The notes under the pieces: model-generated
Seen by the model: the letters and a program-made list of their open reading frames with translations, nothing else
Databases searched by the model: none
What the model was told of the DNA's origin: nothing
Translations under genes and position numbers: made by a program
Shown: positions 27,826 to 37,698 of the stretch, in pieces
How positions within the stretch are numbered: position 1 is the stretch's first letter
Layout: the number at the start of each line of letters is the position of its first letter
Assembly (NCBI RefSeq): GCF_034059295.1
Contig: NZ_CP139141.1
Location: 3,145,001 to 3,209,000, forward strand
Direction of reading: 5' to 3'
DNA: 64,000 nucleotides
Source: Pseudomonas sp. HR96
GTDB taxonomy: Bacteria > Pseudomonadota > Gammaproteobacteria > Pseudomonadales > Pseudomonadaceae

Positions 27826-28827
27826 ATGCACATCTACCGATTCGATTCGCCTAAACTCGACGGGCTGCGCCGTCATGAAGAAGACGTTCCGCGTCCGCAA
27901 CGCGGCGAGGTGCTGGTCCGGGTTCACGCGGTGGCCCTGAATTATCGCGACCTGGCTCTGCTCGAAGGCGGCATCCTCAAACCTACTCGCGCCGGCATCA
28001 CTCCGGTCAGCGATGGCGCCGGAGAGATCGTCGAGGTCGGCGCCGGGGTCACAGACCTGGCAGTGGGCCAGCGGGTGGTCGGGCTGTTTCATCCGCGCTG
28101 GTTTGGCGGGCCGAAACGCGCCGAGCGGGCCATCGGCAGCTACGGCTATGACAGCGACGGTTGGTTGGCCGAATACAAGGTGCTGTCCCGCGAAGCGGTG
28201 GTGCCACTGCCGGATAATCTTGGCTACGAACAAGCGGCCACCCTGCCCTGCGCCGGCGTGACCGCCTGGAACAGCGTGCATGGCAGCGCCCCGGCCGGCC
28301 CTGGGCAAACCGTGCTGACCCTGGGCAGTGGTGGCGTGTCGATCTTCGCCCTGCAATACGCCAAGGCCATGGGCGCACGGGTGATTGCCACCACGTCGTC
28401 GGCGGCCAAGGCGCAGCGTCTGCTCGAACTGGGCGCCGACGAGGTGATCAACTACCGCGAAACGCCGCAATGGGGTGCCAGGGTCAAGGCGCTGACTGCC
28501 GGTCGTGGCGTGGACAAGGTGGTCGAGGTGGGCGGCCCGGCGACCATCGGCCAATCGCTGCAGGCCGTGGCGTTCGATGGCGAGGTGGTGCTGGTGGGCT
28601 TTCTCGGTGAAAGCGGCGCGCCGCTGGACTATTTCCAGCTGATGCAATGCGGCGCCAGCCTGCGCTCCACCAATGTCGGCGCGCGGCCGATGCTGGAAGC
28701 CTGCGTGCGGGCGCCGATCGAACCGTTGATCGATAGGGTGTTTGGATTCGACCAGGCGCGTGGCGCATTCGAGCACCTGCGCAGCGGCCAGCACCTGGGC
28801 AAGGTGGTGATCCGCGTCGCCGAATGA
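27826..28827 (+). CDS. Zinc-independent alcohol dehydrogenase / quinone oxidoreductase
   Basis: 333 residues, medium-chain dehydrogenase fold. The N-terminal GroES-like domain has LNYRDLALLEGG in place of zinc ligands, and the structural-zinc Cys cluster is absent. The cofactor loop LGSGGVSIFALQYAK is in the second domain, and TSSAAKAQRL suggests NADPH use. AAGGAG precedes the ATG at 27826. It is probably an NADPH-dependent quinone or enone reductase controlled by the divergent LysR gene. Substrate unknown. Confidence 0.85.
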   Translation: MHIYRFDSPKLDGLRRHEEDVPRPQRGEVLVRVHAVALNYRDLALLEGGILKPTRAGITPVSDGAGEIVEVGAGVTDLAVGQRVVGLFHPRWFGGPKRAERAIGSYGYDSDGWLAEYKVLSREAVVPLPDNLGYEQAATLPCAGVTAWNSVHGSAPAGPGQTVLTLGSGGVSIFALQYAKAMGARVIATTSSAAKAQRLLELGADEVINYRETPQWGARVKALTAGRGVDKVVEVGGPATIGQSLQAVAFDGEVVLVGFLGESGAPLDYFQLMQCGASLRSTNVGARPMLEACVRAPIEPLIDRVFGFDQARGAFEHLRSGQHLGKVVIRVAE

Positions 28828-28896
28828 AGCCGAATGCTGGCCAGTGATGCTATGTTGCCGCCGAGCCCATGACTTGGCAGCACTGGCCGGAGCCCC

Positions 28897-29811
28897 ATGC
28901 AGATCGACGAACAGCTGACCCTGAAGAAACTGGAAATCTTCCTCGCGTTCATGCGCACCGGCAACCTGGCGCGCGCCGCCGCGCAGCTGGACACCAGCAC
29001 GGTCAGCGTGCATCGCGCCATCCACTCGCTGGAGAGCGCCCTGCGCTGCCCCTTGTTCAAGCACGAGGGGCGCAATCTGACGCCGCTCGAGGGTGCCTAT
29101 GTGCTCGAAGAGCACGCGCACAAACTGCTGCAGGACGTGCACGCCTGCGTCCAGCTGACGCGCCAGGCGGCGGGCTTTTCCGCTGCGCGTTTTCGCCTCG
29201 GCTCCCTATATTCATTGACGGTGAAAACCGTGCCGCAACTGATCATGGGCCTCAAGCTGCGGCGCAGCGAACTCAACATCGACCTGATCATGGGCTCCAA
29301 CCTGGACCTGATGTTCAAGCTCAAGAACATGGAAGTCGACGCAGCTCTGATCTCCATCGAGTCGCGGCAGAGCGACCCGGATTGCGAGCAGATCGCCCTG
29401 TTCACTGACGACATTTTCCTCGCAGCGCCCGTGGACTCGCCGTTCGCCGCGCAGCCCCAGGTCGACCTCGGCGACCTGCGCGATGCCACTTTCATTACCT
29501 TGACCCAGGGTTTCGCCACCCACCAGGACGGCATACGGGTGTTCGAGCAAGCCGGCTTCGAGCCCAAGGTCGCGATGCAGGTCAACGATATCTTCACCCT
29601 GCTCAGCATGGTCAGTTCGGGCGTTGGCTACGCGCTGCTGCCCGGCCGCATCGCCGCCGTCTACGAAAATCGCGTGCGCTTGATTGCACTGCAGGCGCGC
29701 TATCGCCTGCAACAGCAGATCGGCGTGGTGTTCCTCAAGGCCAAGGAACGCGACCCCAACCTGCTGGCGCTGTTGGCCGAGTGTCGGTTGTATGCCGGTC
29801 GGCAGGGCTGA
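28897..29811 (+). CDS. mdcR: MdcR, LysR-type regulator of malonate genes
   Basis: 304 residues. A LysR helix-turn-helix lies at 10-70 (RTGNLARAAAQLDTSTVSVHR), followed by a ligand-binding domain. The sequence and position identify MdcR, the malonate-responsive activator of mdc operons. GGAG precedes the ATG. The gene converges on madM with a gap of 3 bases, at the far end of the operon from its promoter, a layout common in pseudomonads. Confidence 0.9.
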   Translation: MQIDEQLTLKKLEIFLAFMRTGNLARAAAQLDTSTVSVHRAIHSLESALRCPLFKHEGRNLTPLEGAYVLEEHAHKLLQDVHACVQLTRQAAGFSAARFRLGSLYSLTVKTVPQLIMGLKLRRSELNIDLIMGSNLDLMFKLKNMEVDAALISIESRQSDPDCEQIALFTDDIFLAAPVDSPFAAQPQVDLGDLRDATFITLTQGFATHQDGIRVFEQAGFEPKVAMQVNDIFTLLSMVSSGVGYALLPGRIAAVYENRVRLIALQARYRLQQQIGVVFLKAKERDPNLLALLAECRLYAGRQG

Positions 29812-29814
29812 AAT

Positions 29815-30582
29815 CTAGCTTCCCACCAACGCCCGCACGATCAGATAAAGCACCGACGGCCCGAGCAGGCAACCGAGCCCGGTATGGAAGGTTGCCGTCA
29901 ACGCCCCATAGGGCACCAGGCGCCGGTCGGTCGCCGCCAAGCCTGCGGTGACGCCGCTGACCGTTCCAGCCAGGCCGCCGAAGACCATCGCCGAGCGTGG
30001 GTTGTCGAGGCCCATCCAGCGCGCGGCGAACGGCGTGCCAACCATGACCATGATGGCTTTGATCAGGCCGATCGCGATCGACAGCGCCATCACGTCGGAG
30101 CTCGCGCCAATCGCCGCGCCGGTCACCGGGCCGACGATGTAGGTGACGGTGCCGGCGCCGATGGTGGTCATGCTCACGGCATCGCGATAGCCGAACAGCC
30201 AGGCGATACCCGCACCGAAACAGAACGGCATCAAGGTGCCCAGCAACAGCGCCACCGTGCCGATCAGGCCAGCCTTGCGCGCCTCGGTGGCCTGCACTTC
30301 GAAGGCCGTGGCGACGATGGCGAAATCGCGCAGCATGGCACCGCCGAGCAGGCCGATGCCGGAGAACAGCGAGAGATCGGCGAGGCCCTTCTGGCCGCCG
30401 GTGAGGGTGCCACCCACCCAGGCGAGAATCAGCCCGATGACGATCGCGATAGCCGAGCCGTGCACTCGGCCGAAGGTCAGGCGGCGCGAGAGCACCACTG
30501 AAAGCCACATCACCACACCGATGAAGGCGAAGGCTGTGATCAGGCCGTTGTGCTCCAGAGAGCTGGCGATGAGTGCGCCCAT
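29815..30582 (-). CDS. madM: Malonate transporter subunit MadM
   Basis: 255 residues with about 8 predicted membrane helices. With MadL it forms the sodium- or proton-linked malonate carrier of the inner membrane. The ATG at 30582 has GGAGGA upstream and gives the family N terminus GALIASSLEHNGLITAF. Longer starts up to 30687 overlap madL and are not needed. It is the last gene of the mdc operon. Confidence 0.92.
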   Translation of the reverse strand: MGALIASSLEHNGLITAFAFIGVVMWLSVVLSRRLTFGRVHGSAIAIVIGLILAWVGGTLTGGQKGLADLSLFSGIGLLGGAMLRDFAIVATAFEVQATEARKAGLIGTVALLLGTLMPFCFGAGIAWLFGYRDAVSMTTIGAGTVTYIVGPVTGAAIGASSDVMALSIAIGLIKAIMVMVGTPFAARWMGLDNPRSAMVFGGLAGTVSGVTAGLAATDRRLVPYGALTATFHTGLGCLLGPSVLYLIVRALVGS

Positions 30583-30583
30583 G

Positions 30584-31012
30584 TCAGCGTCCTCCCGCAG
30601 TGACGGGCACTGCAGCGAGCAGCGGATCGGCCAACGGCGGCTCGGCCGGCAGCGGCTCGCCGCGATGGGTACGGCTGATAAGAGCAATGGTGCAGCCGCA
30701 GATCACCACCGCCCCTGCGGCGGCCAGCAGCGCCATGGGCCCGCCGTGCAGGGCGCCGACCACGTTCTGCTGGGCGGCCATGGCCACCACCACCGGAATG
30801 TACAGGGCGCCCCAGAAGCCCACGCCCATCTCGCACTCCCTGCTCATGCCGCCACGCTTGTGCATCCACAGCCGCGCGCAGATCAGCAGGATCATGGCAA
30901 TGCCGACGCCGCCGACATTGGATTTGACGCCCAGCAGCACACCCAGCAGGTCGCCGAGAATCGACCCGGCCAATGTGCAGATCGCCAGTAATGCCACACC
31001 GTAAATGATCAT
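30584..31012 (-). CDS. madL: Malonate transporter subunit MadL
   Basis: 142 residues and about 4 predicted membrane helices, with the conserved LGDLLGVLLGVKSNVGGVG and GFWGALYIPVVVAMAAQQN stretches. It is the small partner of MadM, one base apart. About 25 C-terminal residues are Pro- and Ala-rich and look poorly ordered. It lies 64 bases downstream of mdcH. Confidence 0.92.
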   Translation of the reverse strand: MIIYGVALLAICTLAGSILGDLLGVLLGVKSNVGGVGIAMILLICARLWMHKRGGMSRECEMGVGFWGALYIPVVVAMAAQQNVVGALHGGPMALLAAAGAVVICGCTIALISRTHRGEPLPAEPPLADPLLAAVPVTAGGR

Positions 31013-31076
31013 CGTGTTGCCCTCGATAGCTTGATCGAAATTGTTGTTGTTATGCTCGCAAGCGGGTGCCGCCAGG

Positions 31077-31997
31077 TCAGGGGGTGCGCTCGCCCTCCTC
31101 TTCGATGAGCGTCAGCAGGCTGTCGCGCCGGGCACTTTGAAAGGCCACCGCACCGCTGCCGAACAGCGGTCGCGCTAGGCCGCTGAGCACTGTGCCAGGC
31201 GGCAGCTCGAGGTGCAGGCGCACGCCACGCTCGTAGGCGTGCTGGATCACCCCGCGCCAGTCGACCACCCTGCACAGGTTCCACGCCAGGTCGTCGCGCA
31301 AGGCCTCGGCTTGAACGATGGGCCGGGCGCTGCTGGCGCTGAGATAGCGCAGGCGCGGACGTTGCAATTGCACCTGGGCGAACGCCGCCGCCAGTTGCGC
31401 GCCTGCCGGTTGCAGCAAGGCGCAGTGCGACGGCACGCTCACCGCCAGGCGTCGCGCCAGACCCGCGCCCTGCTGCCGGGCCAGGCGGGCCACTGCCTGC
31501 ATGGCCGCATCGCTGCCAGCAATCACCAACTGCCGCTCGGCGTTGATGTTGGCCAGATACACCGGTGTGTCGCGGCCATGCACGCGGTCGATCAATGGCT
31601 GCAACTGGCCCAGCTCCAGGCCAAGGATCGCGGTCATGCCGAAGCCTTCGGGAAACGCCCGCTGCATCAATTCGCCGCGCAAGGCCACCAGGCGCACGGC
31701 ATCGGGGAACGCCAGCGCGCCCGCTACCACCGCCGCCGGATAAGCGCCGATGGACAGCCCCGCAACGAATTGCGCCGGCGGCAACAGGCCGGCGGCCGCC
31801 ACGCCCGCCACCAGCAGGCACAGCTGCACGGCGCGGGTCGAGGCCAACGCTGCGCGGCTGTCCAGGTCCAGTACCGACTCGCCCAGCACTTCGCTGGCGC
31901 TTTCCAGACAAGCGCGCACGCTGGGCTCGTCGGGCAGCTCATGGAGCATGCCCGGGCGCTGCGCCCCTTGGCCGGGAAACGCCAGGAGCACACTCAT
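31077..31997 (-). CDS. mdcH: MdcH, malonate decarboxylase malonyltransferase
   Basis: 306 residues, FabD-like acyltransferase fold. The nucleophile is the Ser of GLSIGAY, the substrate-holding Arg is in LVALRGELMQ, and the catalytic His is in VPSHCALL. It moves malonyl from malonyl-CoA to the acetylated carrier protein MdcC, starting the decarboxylation cycle. The ATG at 31997 overlaps the mdcG stop codon. Confidence 0.93.
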   Translation of the reverse strand: MSVLLAFPGQGAQRPGMLHELPDEPSVRACLESASEVLGESVLDLDSRAALASTRAVQLCLLVAGVAAAGLLPPAQFVAGLSIGAYPAAVVAGALAFPDAVRLVALRGELMQRAFPEGFGMTAILGLELGQLQPLIDRVHGRDTPVYLANINAERQLVIAGSDAAMQAVARLARQQGAGLARRLAVSVPSHCALLQPAGAQLAAAFAQVQLQRPRLRYLSASSARPIVQAEALRDDLAWNLCRVVDWRGVIQHAYERGVRLHLELPPGTVLSGLARPLFGSGAVAFQSARRDSLLTLIEEEGERTP

Positions 31998-32587
31998 CGA
32001 CCGCTCCAGGGGTCGATGACCAATTGCGGCCCTCGCTGCGTCTTGAGCAGGACCTGGCGCGGCCGGCGGGCCCATTCGGCCAGCGCCACGCCGCCGAACG
32101 GGGTCTGCAGTTGCAGGTCGACGCGACAGCCGGGTAGCTCGAGCAACGCCAGCAAGCGTTGCGCTGCCAGCGAGTCGATGGCGTGCGGAGCGCGCAGGAT
32201 CAAATCCAGGTCGCTTTGCGCGTGCACCGCCGGCAAGCCGCTAGCCAGCTCGTAGGCGGCGCTACCCGCGACGCCCCAGGCCAGCCCAGCCAGCCGCTGG
32301 CGGACCTCGGCCAAGGCGCGCAGTGCCGGCCAGTGACCGCCCGCCGGCACCTGCGCGAGCTGTTCGGGCGTGACCCGTCGCTGCACTGCCTGCAGGGCCA
32401 TCAGCGTGCCGAAACGCTGCTCGCGAGCACGGCCACGAATGCCGACTGCGACGTAGCCAGCGGGTGCTGGCGCACGCCGCACCACCACCGGGGCCTGCGG
32501 GTCCCGGAGGACTTCAAAGGCCCAGCGCGGAGCGTCGGCGGGCAGTGGCAGCGAGCCCCAGAGCAAGTCATGGGCGTCCACTACCAT
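31994..32587 (-). CDS. mdcG: MdcG, holo-acyl carrier protein synthase of malonate decarboxylase
   Basis: 197 residues. MdcG attaches the 2'-(5''-phosphoribosyl)-3'-dephospho-CoA group to the Ser of MdcC. The nucleotidyltransferase metal motif DLDLILRA (DxD) is preceded by GSAAYELASG, as expected. It overlaps mdcE by 7 bases upstream and mdcH by ATGA downstream. Confidence 0.92.
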   Translation of the reverse strand: MVVDAHDLLWGSLPLPADAPRWAFEVLRDPQAPVVVRRAPAPAGYVAVGIRGRAREQRFGTLMALQAVQRRVTPEQLAQVPAGGHWPALRALAEVRQRLAGLAWGVAGSAAYELASGLPAVHAQSDLDLILRAPHAIDSLAAQRLLALLELPGCRVDLQLQTPFGGVALAEWARRPRQVLLKTQRGPQLVIDPWSGR

Positions 32588-33384
32588 TGCTCGCGCAGCA
32601 ACTGGCGCACCCGCTGCGAGGCCTCGCGGTTGGCCGCGCCACGCCGGCTCGACAGGTCGCGCGGGGTGCCGACGACGTCCGCCAGCGCTTCGCGCAGCGC
32701 CGTGCGCACGCGCTCGAGATCCTGCGCAGTGGGCTGTTCGATGCGTTCCACCGCCAGGGTTTGCCAGAGCAGCCCGAGCGAGGCGTAGCTGTCGATGTCA
32801 TAGGCCATCGGCGGCACGCTGGCGGCCAGCGCTTCGAGCTCCTCGATGCTGCGCTGGGTGACCCGCGCTGCCGAGGCCTTGCCCATGGCATGCACCTGGA
32901 CCGCCGGATCGCGCAGGGCGATCAACCGGTTGGCCTGGTAGCCGTGGGCCAGGAAGGCCCCGGACATGGCTTTGCCGACCAGCAAGGCCAGCACCGGGTG
33001 ACCGGCCAGCCGCGCCCGCGCATAACTGTCCGCCGCGCCGGCCAGCGCCTGGTGAATACCCAGCACCTCGTCGCGACGGCCATAGGCCTGGCTCGGCACG
33101 TCGACGATGGCGATCAATGCGCGTTTGTGCGCGCGCTCGGCATCCTCCTGGATGGCAGTATCGACCGCCTTCGCCAAACCCCAGCCCTCCAGCAGGCCGA
33201 CTTCGCCACTGCGCGCGCGGGGGAAGGGATTGTCCGGATCGGCGATCACTGCCAGCCAGCGCGCAGCGCGGCCCTCCAGCTCGCCATCGGCAACCCGCAG
33301 GGAAGCTGGCAAACCGGCAACGGGCTGGTCTGCGCTGGCGAGGGCGTCGAACCAGGTGCGGCCACGCAGGGAATAGCCGTTCAT
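32581..33384 (-). CDS. mdcE: MdcE, malonate decarboxylase gamma subunit
   Basis: 267 residues with a crotonase/carboxyltransferase fold. With MdcD it forms the decarboxylase that removes CO2 from malonyl-S-carrier. Family blocks AIVDVPSQAYGRRDEVLGIH and KAMSGAFLAHGYQANR are present. It overlaps mdcD upstream by 4 bases (ATGA) and mdcG downstream by 7. Confidence 0.93.
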   Translation of the reverse strand: MNGYSLRGRTWFDALASADQPVAGLPASLRVADGELEGRAARWLAVIADPDNPFPRARSGEVGLLEGWGLAKAVDTAIQEDAERAHKRALIAIVDVPSQAYGRRDEVLGIHQALAGAADSYARARLAGHPVLALLVGKAMSGAFLAHGYQANRLIALRDPAVQVHAMGKASAARVTQRSIEELEALAASVPPMAYDIDSYASLGLLWQTLAVERIEQPTAQDLERVRTALREALADVVGTPRDLSSRRGAANREASQRVRQLLREQW

Positions 33385-34226
33385 GCACGTACTCCTTCAT
33401 ACAATGCCCGCACTGCCAGCGGGTCGAGCTGTTCGGCGCTGTCCAGGCGAGCCAGTCGGTCGAGGTAGAAGCCGTGCTGGCGGCTGCGCTGGACCGGCGG
33501 CAGGCCGTGCTCGAGCCACTCGTTCAATTGCTCGCGGATCGCCGCCACGTCGTCGGCCACGTAGGCATCGGCCAGGCCCGAGGCGAAGCGTTGCTCGCCG
33601 CCGGTCTGGGCCCAGATGAACGGCCGGTCACGCGAGTCGTATTCGCCGAGGCCGGCCTCCTGCTCGATCACTTGCGGGCCATTGAGGCCCACGCGGGCTT
33701 CGCGGGTCACCAGCAGATGGCTGCACAACCCGGCAGCAATCGACATGCCGCCAAAGCAGCCAACACTGCCGGCGACCACGCCGATCACCGGCTGGTACTG
33801 GCGCAGGTCGACGATGGCGGCATGGATGTCGGCGATCGCCGCCAGCCCGAGATTGGCCTCCTGCAAGCGCACTCCGCCGGTTTCCAGCAAAAGGATGGCG
33901 GCGGTAGGAATGCCGTTGCGGTTGTCCTCGGCGGCCAGCTCCAACGCCCCGGCCATCTTCGCGCCGCCCACCTCACCGAGGCTGCCGCCCTGGAACGCGC
34001 CTTCGATGGCGGCCAACACCAGCGGCCTGCCCTGCAGCGCGCCCTTGGCGATGATCACACCGTCGTCAGCTTGCGGCACCACGCCCTGGCGCTGCAGCCA
34101 CGGCGACATCAGGCGGGCGAAGGGGTCGAGCAATTCACGAAAATCGTCCAGCAAGGCCTTGGCCCGCTGCCGGGCGCCCAGTTCGACGAAGCTGTGACGG
34201 TGCAGCAAACGCTCGGTGTCAGTCAT
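33381..34226 (-). CDS. mdcD: MdcD, malonate decarboxylase beta subunit
   Basis: 281 residues, carboxyltransferase fold, partner of MdcE. Conserved stretches are GALELAAEDNRNGIPTAAI, ETGGVRLQEAN and GSVGCFGGMSIAAGLCSHL, which build the oxyanion pocket. The ATG at 34226 is chosen because it begins the family N terminus (TDTERLLHRHSF) and overlaps the mdcC end by 8 bases; a start at 34292 would lie mostly inside mdcC. Confidence 0.93.
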   Translation of the reverse strand: MTDTERLLHRHSFVELGARQRAKALLDDFRELLDPFARLMSPWLQRQGVVPQADDGVIIAKGALQGRPLVLAAIEGAFQGGSLGEVGGAKMAGALELAAEDNRNGIPTAAILLLETGGVRLQEANLGLAAIADIHAAIVDLRQYQPVIGVVAGSVGCFGGMSIAAGLCSHLLVTREARVGLNGPQVIEQEAGLGEYDSRDRPFIWAQTGGEQRFASGLADAYVADDVAAIREQLNEWLEHGLPPVQRSRQHGFYLDRLARLDSAEQLDPLAVRALYEGVRA

Positions 34227-34518
34227 GGCCAATCTCCTCCAGCGCTTGCTCGAGCCGCAGGCGGACCACCCCGGGGGTGGCGCCGAAATCATGGATGTCG
34301 ATGTGCACGGCCGGCGGCAGGCTGCCGCCGAACAGGCGCGTGAACAGATGCTCCCAGCGCGCGGCGCTGCCGTTCACCGAAGTCACTACGTTGATCGTCA
34401 AAACGCCCGCCGGGGCGGATTCCATCAGCACTTCCAGGTCACCGGAACCGACGCAGCCGACCAGGGTACGACCTCGCCCGGAAGCACCGGCGGCGAAGCT
34501 GAAATTCAGGGTTTCCAT
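34219..34518 (-). CDS. mdcC: MdcC, malonate decarboxylase acyl carrier subunit
   Basis: 99 residues. It carries the acetyl/malonyl thioester on a dephospho-CoA-derived arm attached to a Ser; here S25 in CVGSGDLEVLM is in the expected place. The frame is open much further upstream, but the ATG at 34518 gives the normal family length and shares one base with the mdcB stop codon. Confidence 0.93.
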   Translation of the reverse strand: METLNFSFAAGASGRGRTLVGCVGSGDLEVLMESAPAGVLTINVVTSVNGSAARWEHLFTRLFGGSLPPAVHIDIHDFGATPGVVRLRLEQALEEIGHD

Positions 34519-35399
34519 CAGGTGGCGCTCCGAGTGTGGATGCTCGATGAGAGCGAGGCGATGCTGTCGATCAGCAAACAGGCGGCGAGCAGGTCGGCCG
34601 CGCCGCCCGGCGAGGCATTCAGTTGCAGCAGCTGGCGGTCGAGCTGGGCCAGGCGCCGGCGCCCGGCCAGGGTTGCAGTGCCGCCAGCGGCGAGCACTGC
34701 GCGGGCACCGCTTTGCAGGGTATGCAGGCCCGGCGGGCCGGCGCGGTAGAGCACGCAGGTATCGTCGAGCACGCTCATGATCGCCAGCAACGCATCCAGG
34801 CGCGCCGGGGTTTCCCCGTGACCCTGCGCACGGCTGCGCCTGAGCTGCGGCAACCCATGCAGGGCCACCGCAGGAAAACCTGCCTGCGCCTGCTCGCGAG
34901 CACCGCCGCTGCCATAGCGGCGCTTGACCAGCGCGCCGTGGCTGGCAGCGCTGTCGCTCATGCGGTCCGGCAGACGCGCCAGTTGCGCGGCGCGGGCAAT
35001 CAACTCGGGCCACTGCCAAGTGCCTTGGGCGGCGGCTGTAACCAGCAGGCCCAAGGCCCAGATGGCGCCGCGGTGAGTGTTGACACCGGCCGTGACGGCC
35101 AACATCGCGGCTTCGCCGTCGCGGCCCAGTTGGCCGATGGCTTCGCGCAATGCCAGCGGGTCGTCGAGACTGGCCCCGGCCTCGGCCATGGCGGCGAAGC
35201 ACGGCCACAGCGAACGCGCCGAGGCGTGCATCAGAGCCAGGCTGAGGTCGTCATGGGCACCACTGCCGCGGAGGTCAACCAGCGCCGGCTTGGGCGACAG
35301 GTTGACTTCGTCGAGCAACGCCGCCACCGCCAGGTCCGCCAGTCGCGCGGCCTGGGCAGCGAACGGCGGTCGAGATTGCACAGACAGGATCATCGCCAT
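34518..35399 (-). CDS. mdcB: MdcB, triphosphoribosyl-dephospho-CoA synthase
   Basis: 293 residues, CitG/MdcB family. It makes the precursor of the MdcC prosthetic group from ATP and dephospho-CoA. Typical blocks are [34 protein letters not shown] and [10 protein letters not shown]. The ATG at 35399 overlaps the mdcA stop codon by one base. An in-frame ATG at 35393 is a close alternative. Confidence 0.92.
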   Translation of the reverse strand: MAMILSVQSRPPFAAQAARLADLAVAALLDEVNLSPKPALVDLRGSGAHDDLSLALMHASARSLWPCFAAMAEAGASLDDPLALREAIGQLGRDGEAAMLAVTAGVNTHRGAIWALGLLVTAAAQGTWQWPELIARAAQLARLPDRMSDSAASHGALVKRRYGSGGAREQAQAGFPAVALHGLPQLRRSRAQGHGETPARLDALLAIMSVLDDTCVLYRAGPPGLHTLQSGARAVLAAGGTATLAGRRRLAQLDRQLLQLNASPGGAADLLAACLLIDSIASLSSSIHTRSAT

Positions 35400-37102
35400 C
35401 ACCAGCTCCTGAACTTTGCCGGGGGGTTGTACAAGCCGCCCGACCACTCGACCAGGTCAGCCACGCTGCGCGCCGCCAACAGCTCGCGCCGCGCGTCGGT
35501 GCGGCGGATGCCGAGGTCTTCGGGCCAGGCGATCAAGCCTTCGCGGCGCATCCGCTCGGTCTCGGCCGGATCATGGCGCAGGCCGATGGCAGTCACCCCG
35601 GCGACCGCAGCGATCATCGCCTGGCGCTCTTCGAGAGAACGCGCCTTGTACAGGTAGGCGATGCCCTCCTCGGTCAGCAGATGGGTGACGTCGTCGCCGT
35701 AGATCATGATCGGCGCCAGCGGCATGCCGCTCTTGCGCGCCACTTCCACGGCGTCGAGGGTCGGCACGAAGGTCGGCTTGCCGCCTTCCTGGAAGGTCTC
35801 GACCATCTGCACCACCAGCTTCTGGCCGCGCTCGAGCAGCGTCGCATCGGCACTCTCGACACTCCCAACGCTCCCGGCACCTGCGGCGCCACTGCGCATG
35901 TCCAGCCAGGCAGGCGTGGCATGGCGGCGGCCGCGCGGGTCATGGCCCATGTTCGGCGCACCGCCGAAACCGGCGAGACGGCCGCGGGTGACGGTCGAGG
36001 AATGGCCGTCGCCGTCGACCTGCAAGGTGGCGCCGATGAACAGATCGACCGCGTATTGCCCGGCCAGCTGGCAGACCATGCGGTTGGAGCGCATCGAGCC
36101 ATCGTGGCCGGTGAAGAACACATCCGGGCGGGCGGCGATGTAGTTCTCCATACCCAGCTCGGTGCCGAAGCAATGCACGCTCTGCACCCAGCCGCTTTCT
36201 ATGGCAGGGATCAGCGTCGGGTGCGGGTTGAGCGTCCAGTGCCGGCAGATCTTGCCCTTCAGGCCCAGGGATTCACCATAGGTCGGCAGGATCAATTCGA
36301 TGGCCGCGGTGTTGAAGCCGATGCCGTGGTTGAGCGACTGCACGTTGTGTTTCTGGTAGATCCCGCGGATCGCCATCATCGCCATCAGGACGTGCACCGG
36401 CTTGATGTGGCGCGGGTCGCGGGTGAACAGTGGCTCGATGTAGAACGGCCGGTCGGCGACGACCACGAAGTCGACCCAGGAGGCCGGGATGTCGACCCTT
36501 GGCAGTTCGCTGACGTCGTCGACCAACTGGTTGACCTGGACGATGACGATGCCGTCGCTGAACGCCGCCGGCTCGATCAATGCCGGGCTGTCTTCGGTAC
36601 TGGCACCGGTGTAGATGTTGCCGGCGCGGTCAGCCATGAAGCCGGCGCTGAGCACTACGTTGGGGATCAGGTCGACCACCAGCCGGGCGTACAGCTCGAT
36701 GTAGGTGTGGATCGCGCCGATCTCCAGCAGGCCGTCTTCCAGCAACTGGCTGATGCGCAGGCTCTGGGTGCCGGCAAAGGAAAAGTCGAGCCTGCGCGCG
36801 ATACCCTGCTCGAACAGGTCGAGGTGCTCCGGCCGGCCGACGCTGGGCATGATCATGTGCAGGTCATGCACCTTGCCTGGGTCGACCTTGGCCAGGGTGC
36901 GCGAAAGAAAATCGGCCTGCTTCTGATTGTTGCCCTCGAGGACCACTCGGTCACCGGGCATCAACAGCGCTTCCAGCGCCTCGACCAGGCGCCCGCCGGG
37001 CAGCACTGCGCCGTCGGCCAGGTGTTCGACCAGCGCCAGACGCCGCTGCTTTTCGCTGCGCCGCCGCGACCAGCGCGGATCGGCCGTTAATGGAATGGTC
37101 AT
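35399..37102 (-). CDS. mdcA: MdcA, malonate decarboxylase alpha subunit
   Basis: 567 residues. It swaps acetyl for malonyl on the carrier protein (acetyl-S-carrier:malonate transferase), a CoA-transferase-like fold. Conserved stretches include [35 protein letters not shown] and [21 protein letters not shown] Gly/Ser/Ala-rich linker ([12 protein letters not shown]) lies about residues 405-420. It is the first gene of the nine-gene operon. Leader bases 37103-37200 hold a LysR-type site. Confidence 0.94.
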   Translation of the reverse strand: MTIPLTADPRWSRRRSEKQRRLALVEHLADGAVLPGGRLVEALEALLMPGDRVVLEGNNQKQADFLSRTLAKVDPGKVHDLHMIMPSVGRPEHLDLFEQGIARRLDFSFAGTQSLRISQLLEDGLLEIGAIHTYIELYARLVVDLIPNVVLSAGFMADRAGNIYTGASTEDSPALIEPAAFSDGIVIVQVNQLVDDVSELPRVDIPASWVDFVVVADRPFYIEPLFTRDPRHIKPVHVLMAMMAIRGIYQKHNVQSLNHGIGFNTAAIELILPTYGESLGLKGKICRHWTLNPHPTLIPAIESGWVQSVHCFGTELGMENYIAARPDVFFTGHDGSMRSNRMVCQLAGQYAVDLFIGATLQVDGDGHSSTVTRGRLAGFGGAPNMGHDPRGRRHATPAWLDMRSGAAGAGSVGSVESADATLLERGQKLVVQMVETFQEGGKPTFVPTLDAVEVARKSGMPLAPIMIYGDDVTHLLTEEGIAYLYKARSLEERQAMIAAVAGVTAIGLRHDPAETERMRREGLIAWPEDLGIRRTDARRELLAARSVADLVEWSGGLYNPPAKFRSW

Positions 37103-37183
37103 GCAAACTCCACAGGGTGGGATGGCTTGCAGGAACCTTAGGCCCAGCGCAGGGAGGCATCAATCAAGGTCGGCGCATGATTG

Positions 37184-37198
37184 TTACGCTAAGAGTAA
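37184..37198. promoter_or_regulatory. LysR-type box upstream of mdcA (candidate MdcR site)
   Basis: TTACGCTAAGAGTAA holds the T-N11-A pattern of LysR regulators with inverted TTAC/GTAA ends. It lies about 80 bases before the mdcA start codon. Assignment to MdcR is inferred. Confidence 0.5.
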
Positions 37199-37263
37199 TG
37201 GTCAAAGAGGGTAACGCCGTTCCCGGGCAAGCCTGGTCCTGCGCAAGCGTGGACGCGACTGCT

Positions 37264-37698
37264 TCAGGCGTTGTCGTTGCCCGGTCGGGTAAAGGAATAG
37301 CGGTCGATGTCCTCGCGCAGGTACCAGCCTTGGGCACGCCAGAAGCTGGCAGCCAGCGCGTTGCCCTTGAGCACGTCGAGGTGGAACTTGGCGATGCCCT
37401 CGCCTTCCAGCGCCGCGATGCAGCGCTGCACCAATGCTTCGCCGATCCCGCGCCGGCGCCAGGCTGGCAGCACCAGCAGGTGCTGGAGGTAGCCGCGGCG
37501 GCCGTCGTGGCCGGACATGATGCAGGCGCAGATCTGCCCGTCCTGCTCGGCGACGAAACTCAGGCCCGGGTTGCGCGACAGGTAACGCGTGGTGGCCTCG
37601 CGCGAGTCGGCGTCGCGCAGGGAGATGCCGGGGGTCTGGCGCATCAACTCGACGAGGGTGTCGTAGTCGTCGAGGGTCATCACCCGGATGTTGCTCAT
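37264..37698 (-). CDS. GNAT-family N-acetyltransferase
   Basis: 144 residues, one GNAT domain. The acetyl-CoA loop is RRRGIGEAL (motif A), preceded by the beta-4 strand LQHLLVLPAW; motif B is ASFWRAQGW. It is the third gene of an operon with a diguanylate cyclase and a periplasmic binding protein, overlapping the cyclase stop by ATGA. Because the operon starts with a polyamine-binding-type protein, a polyamine or related amine is a possible acceptor, but that is a guess from context. Confidence 0.83.
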   Translation of the reverse strand: MSNIRVMTLDDYDTLVELMRQTPGISLRDADSREATTRYLSRNPGLSFVAEQDGQICACIMSGHDGRRGYLQHLLVLPAWRRRGIGEALVQRCIAALEGEGIAKFHLDVLKGNALAASFWRAQGWYLREDIDRYSFTRPGNDNA

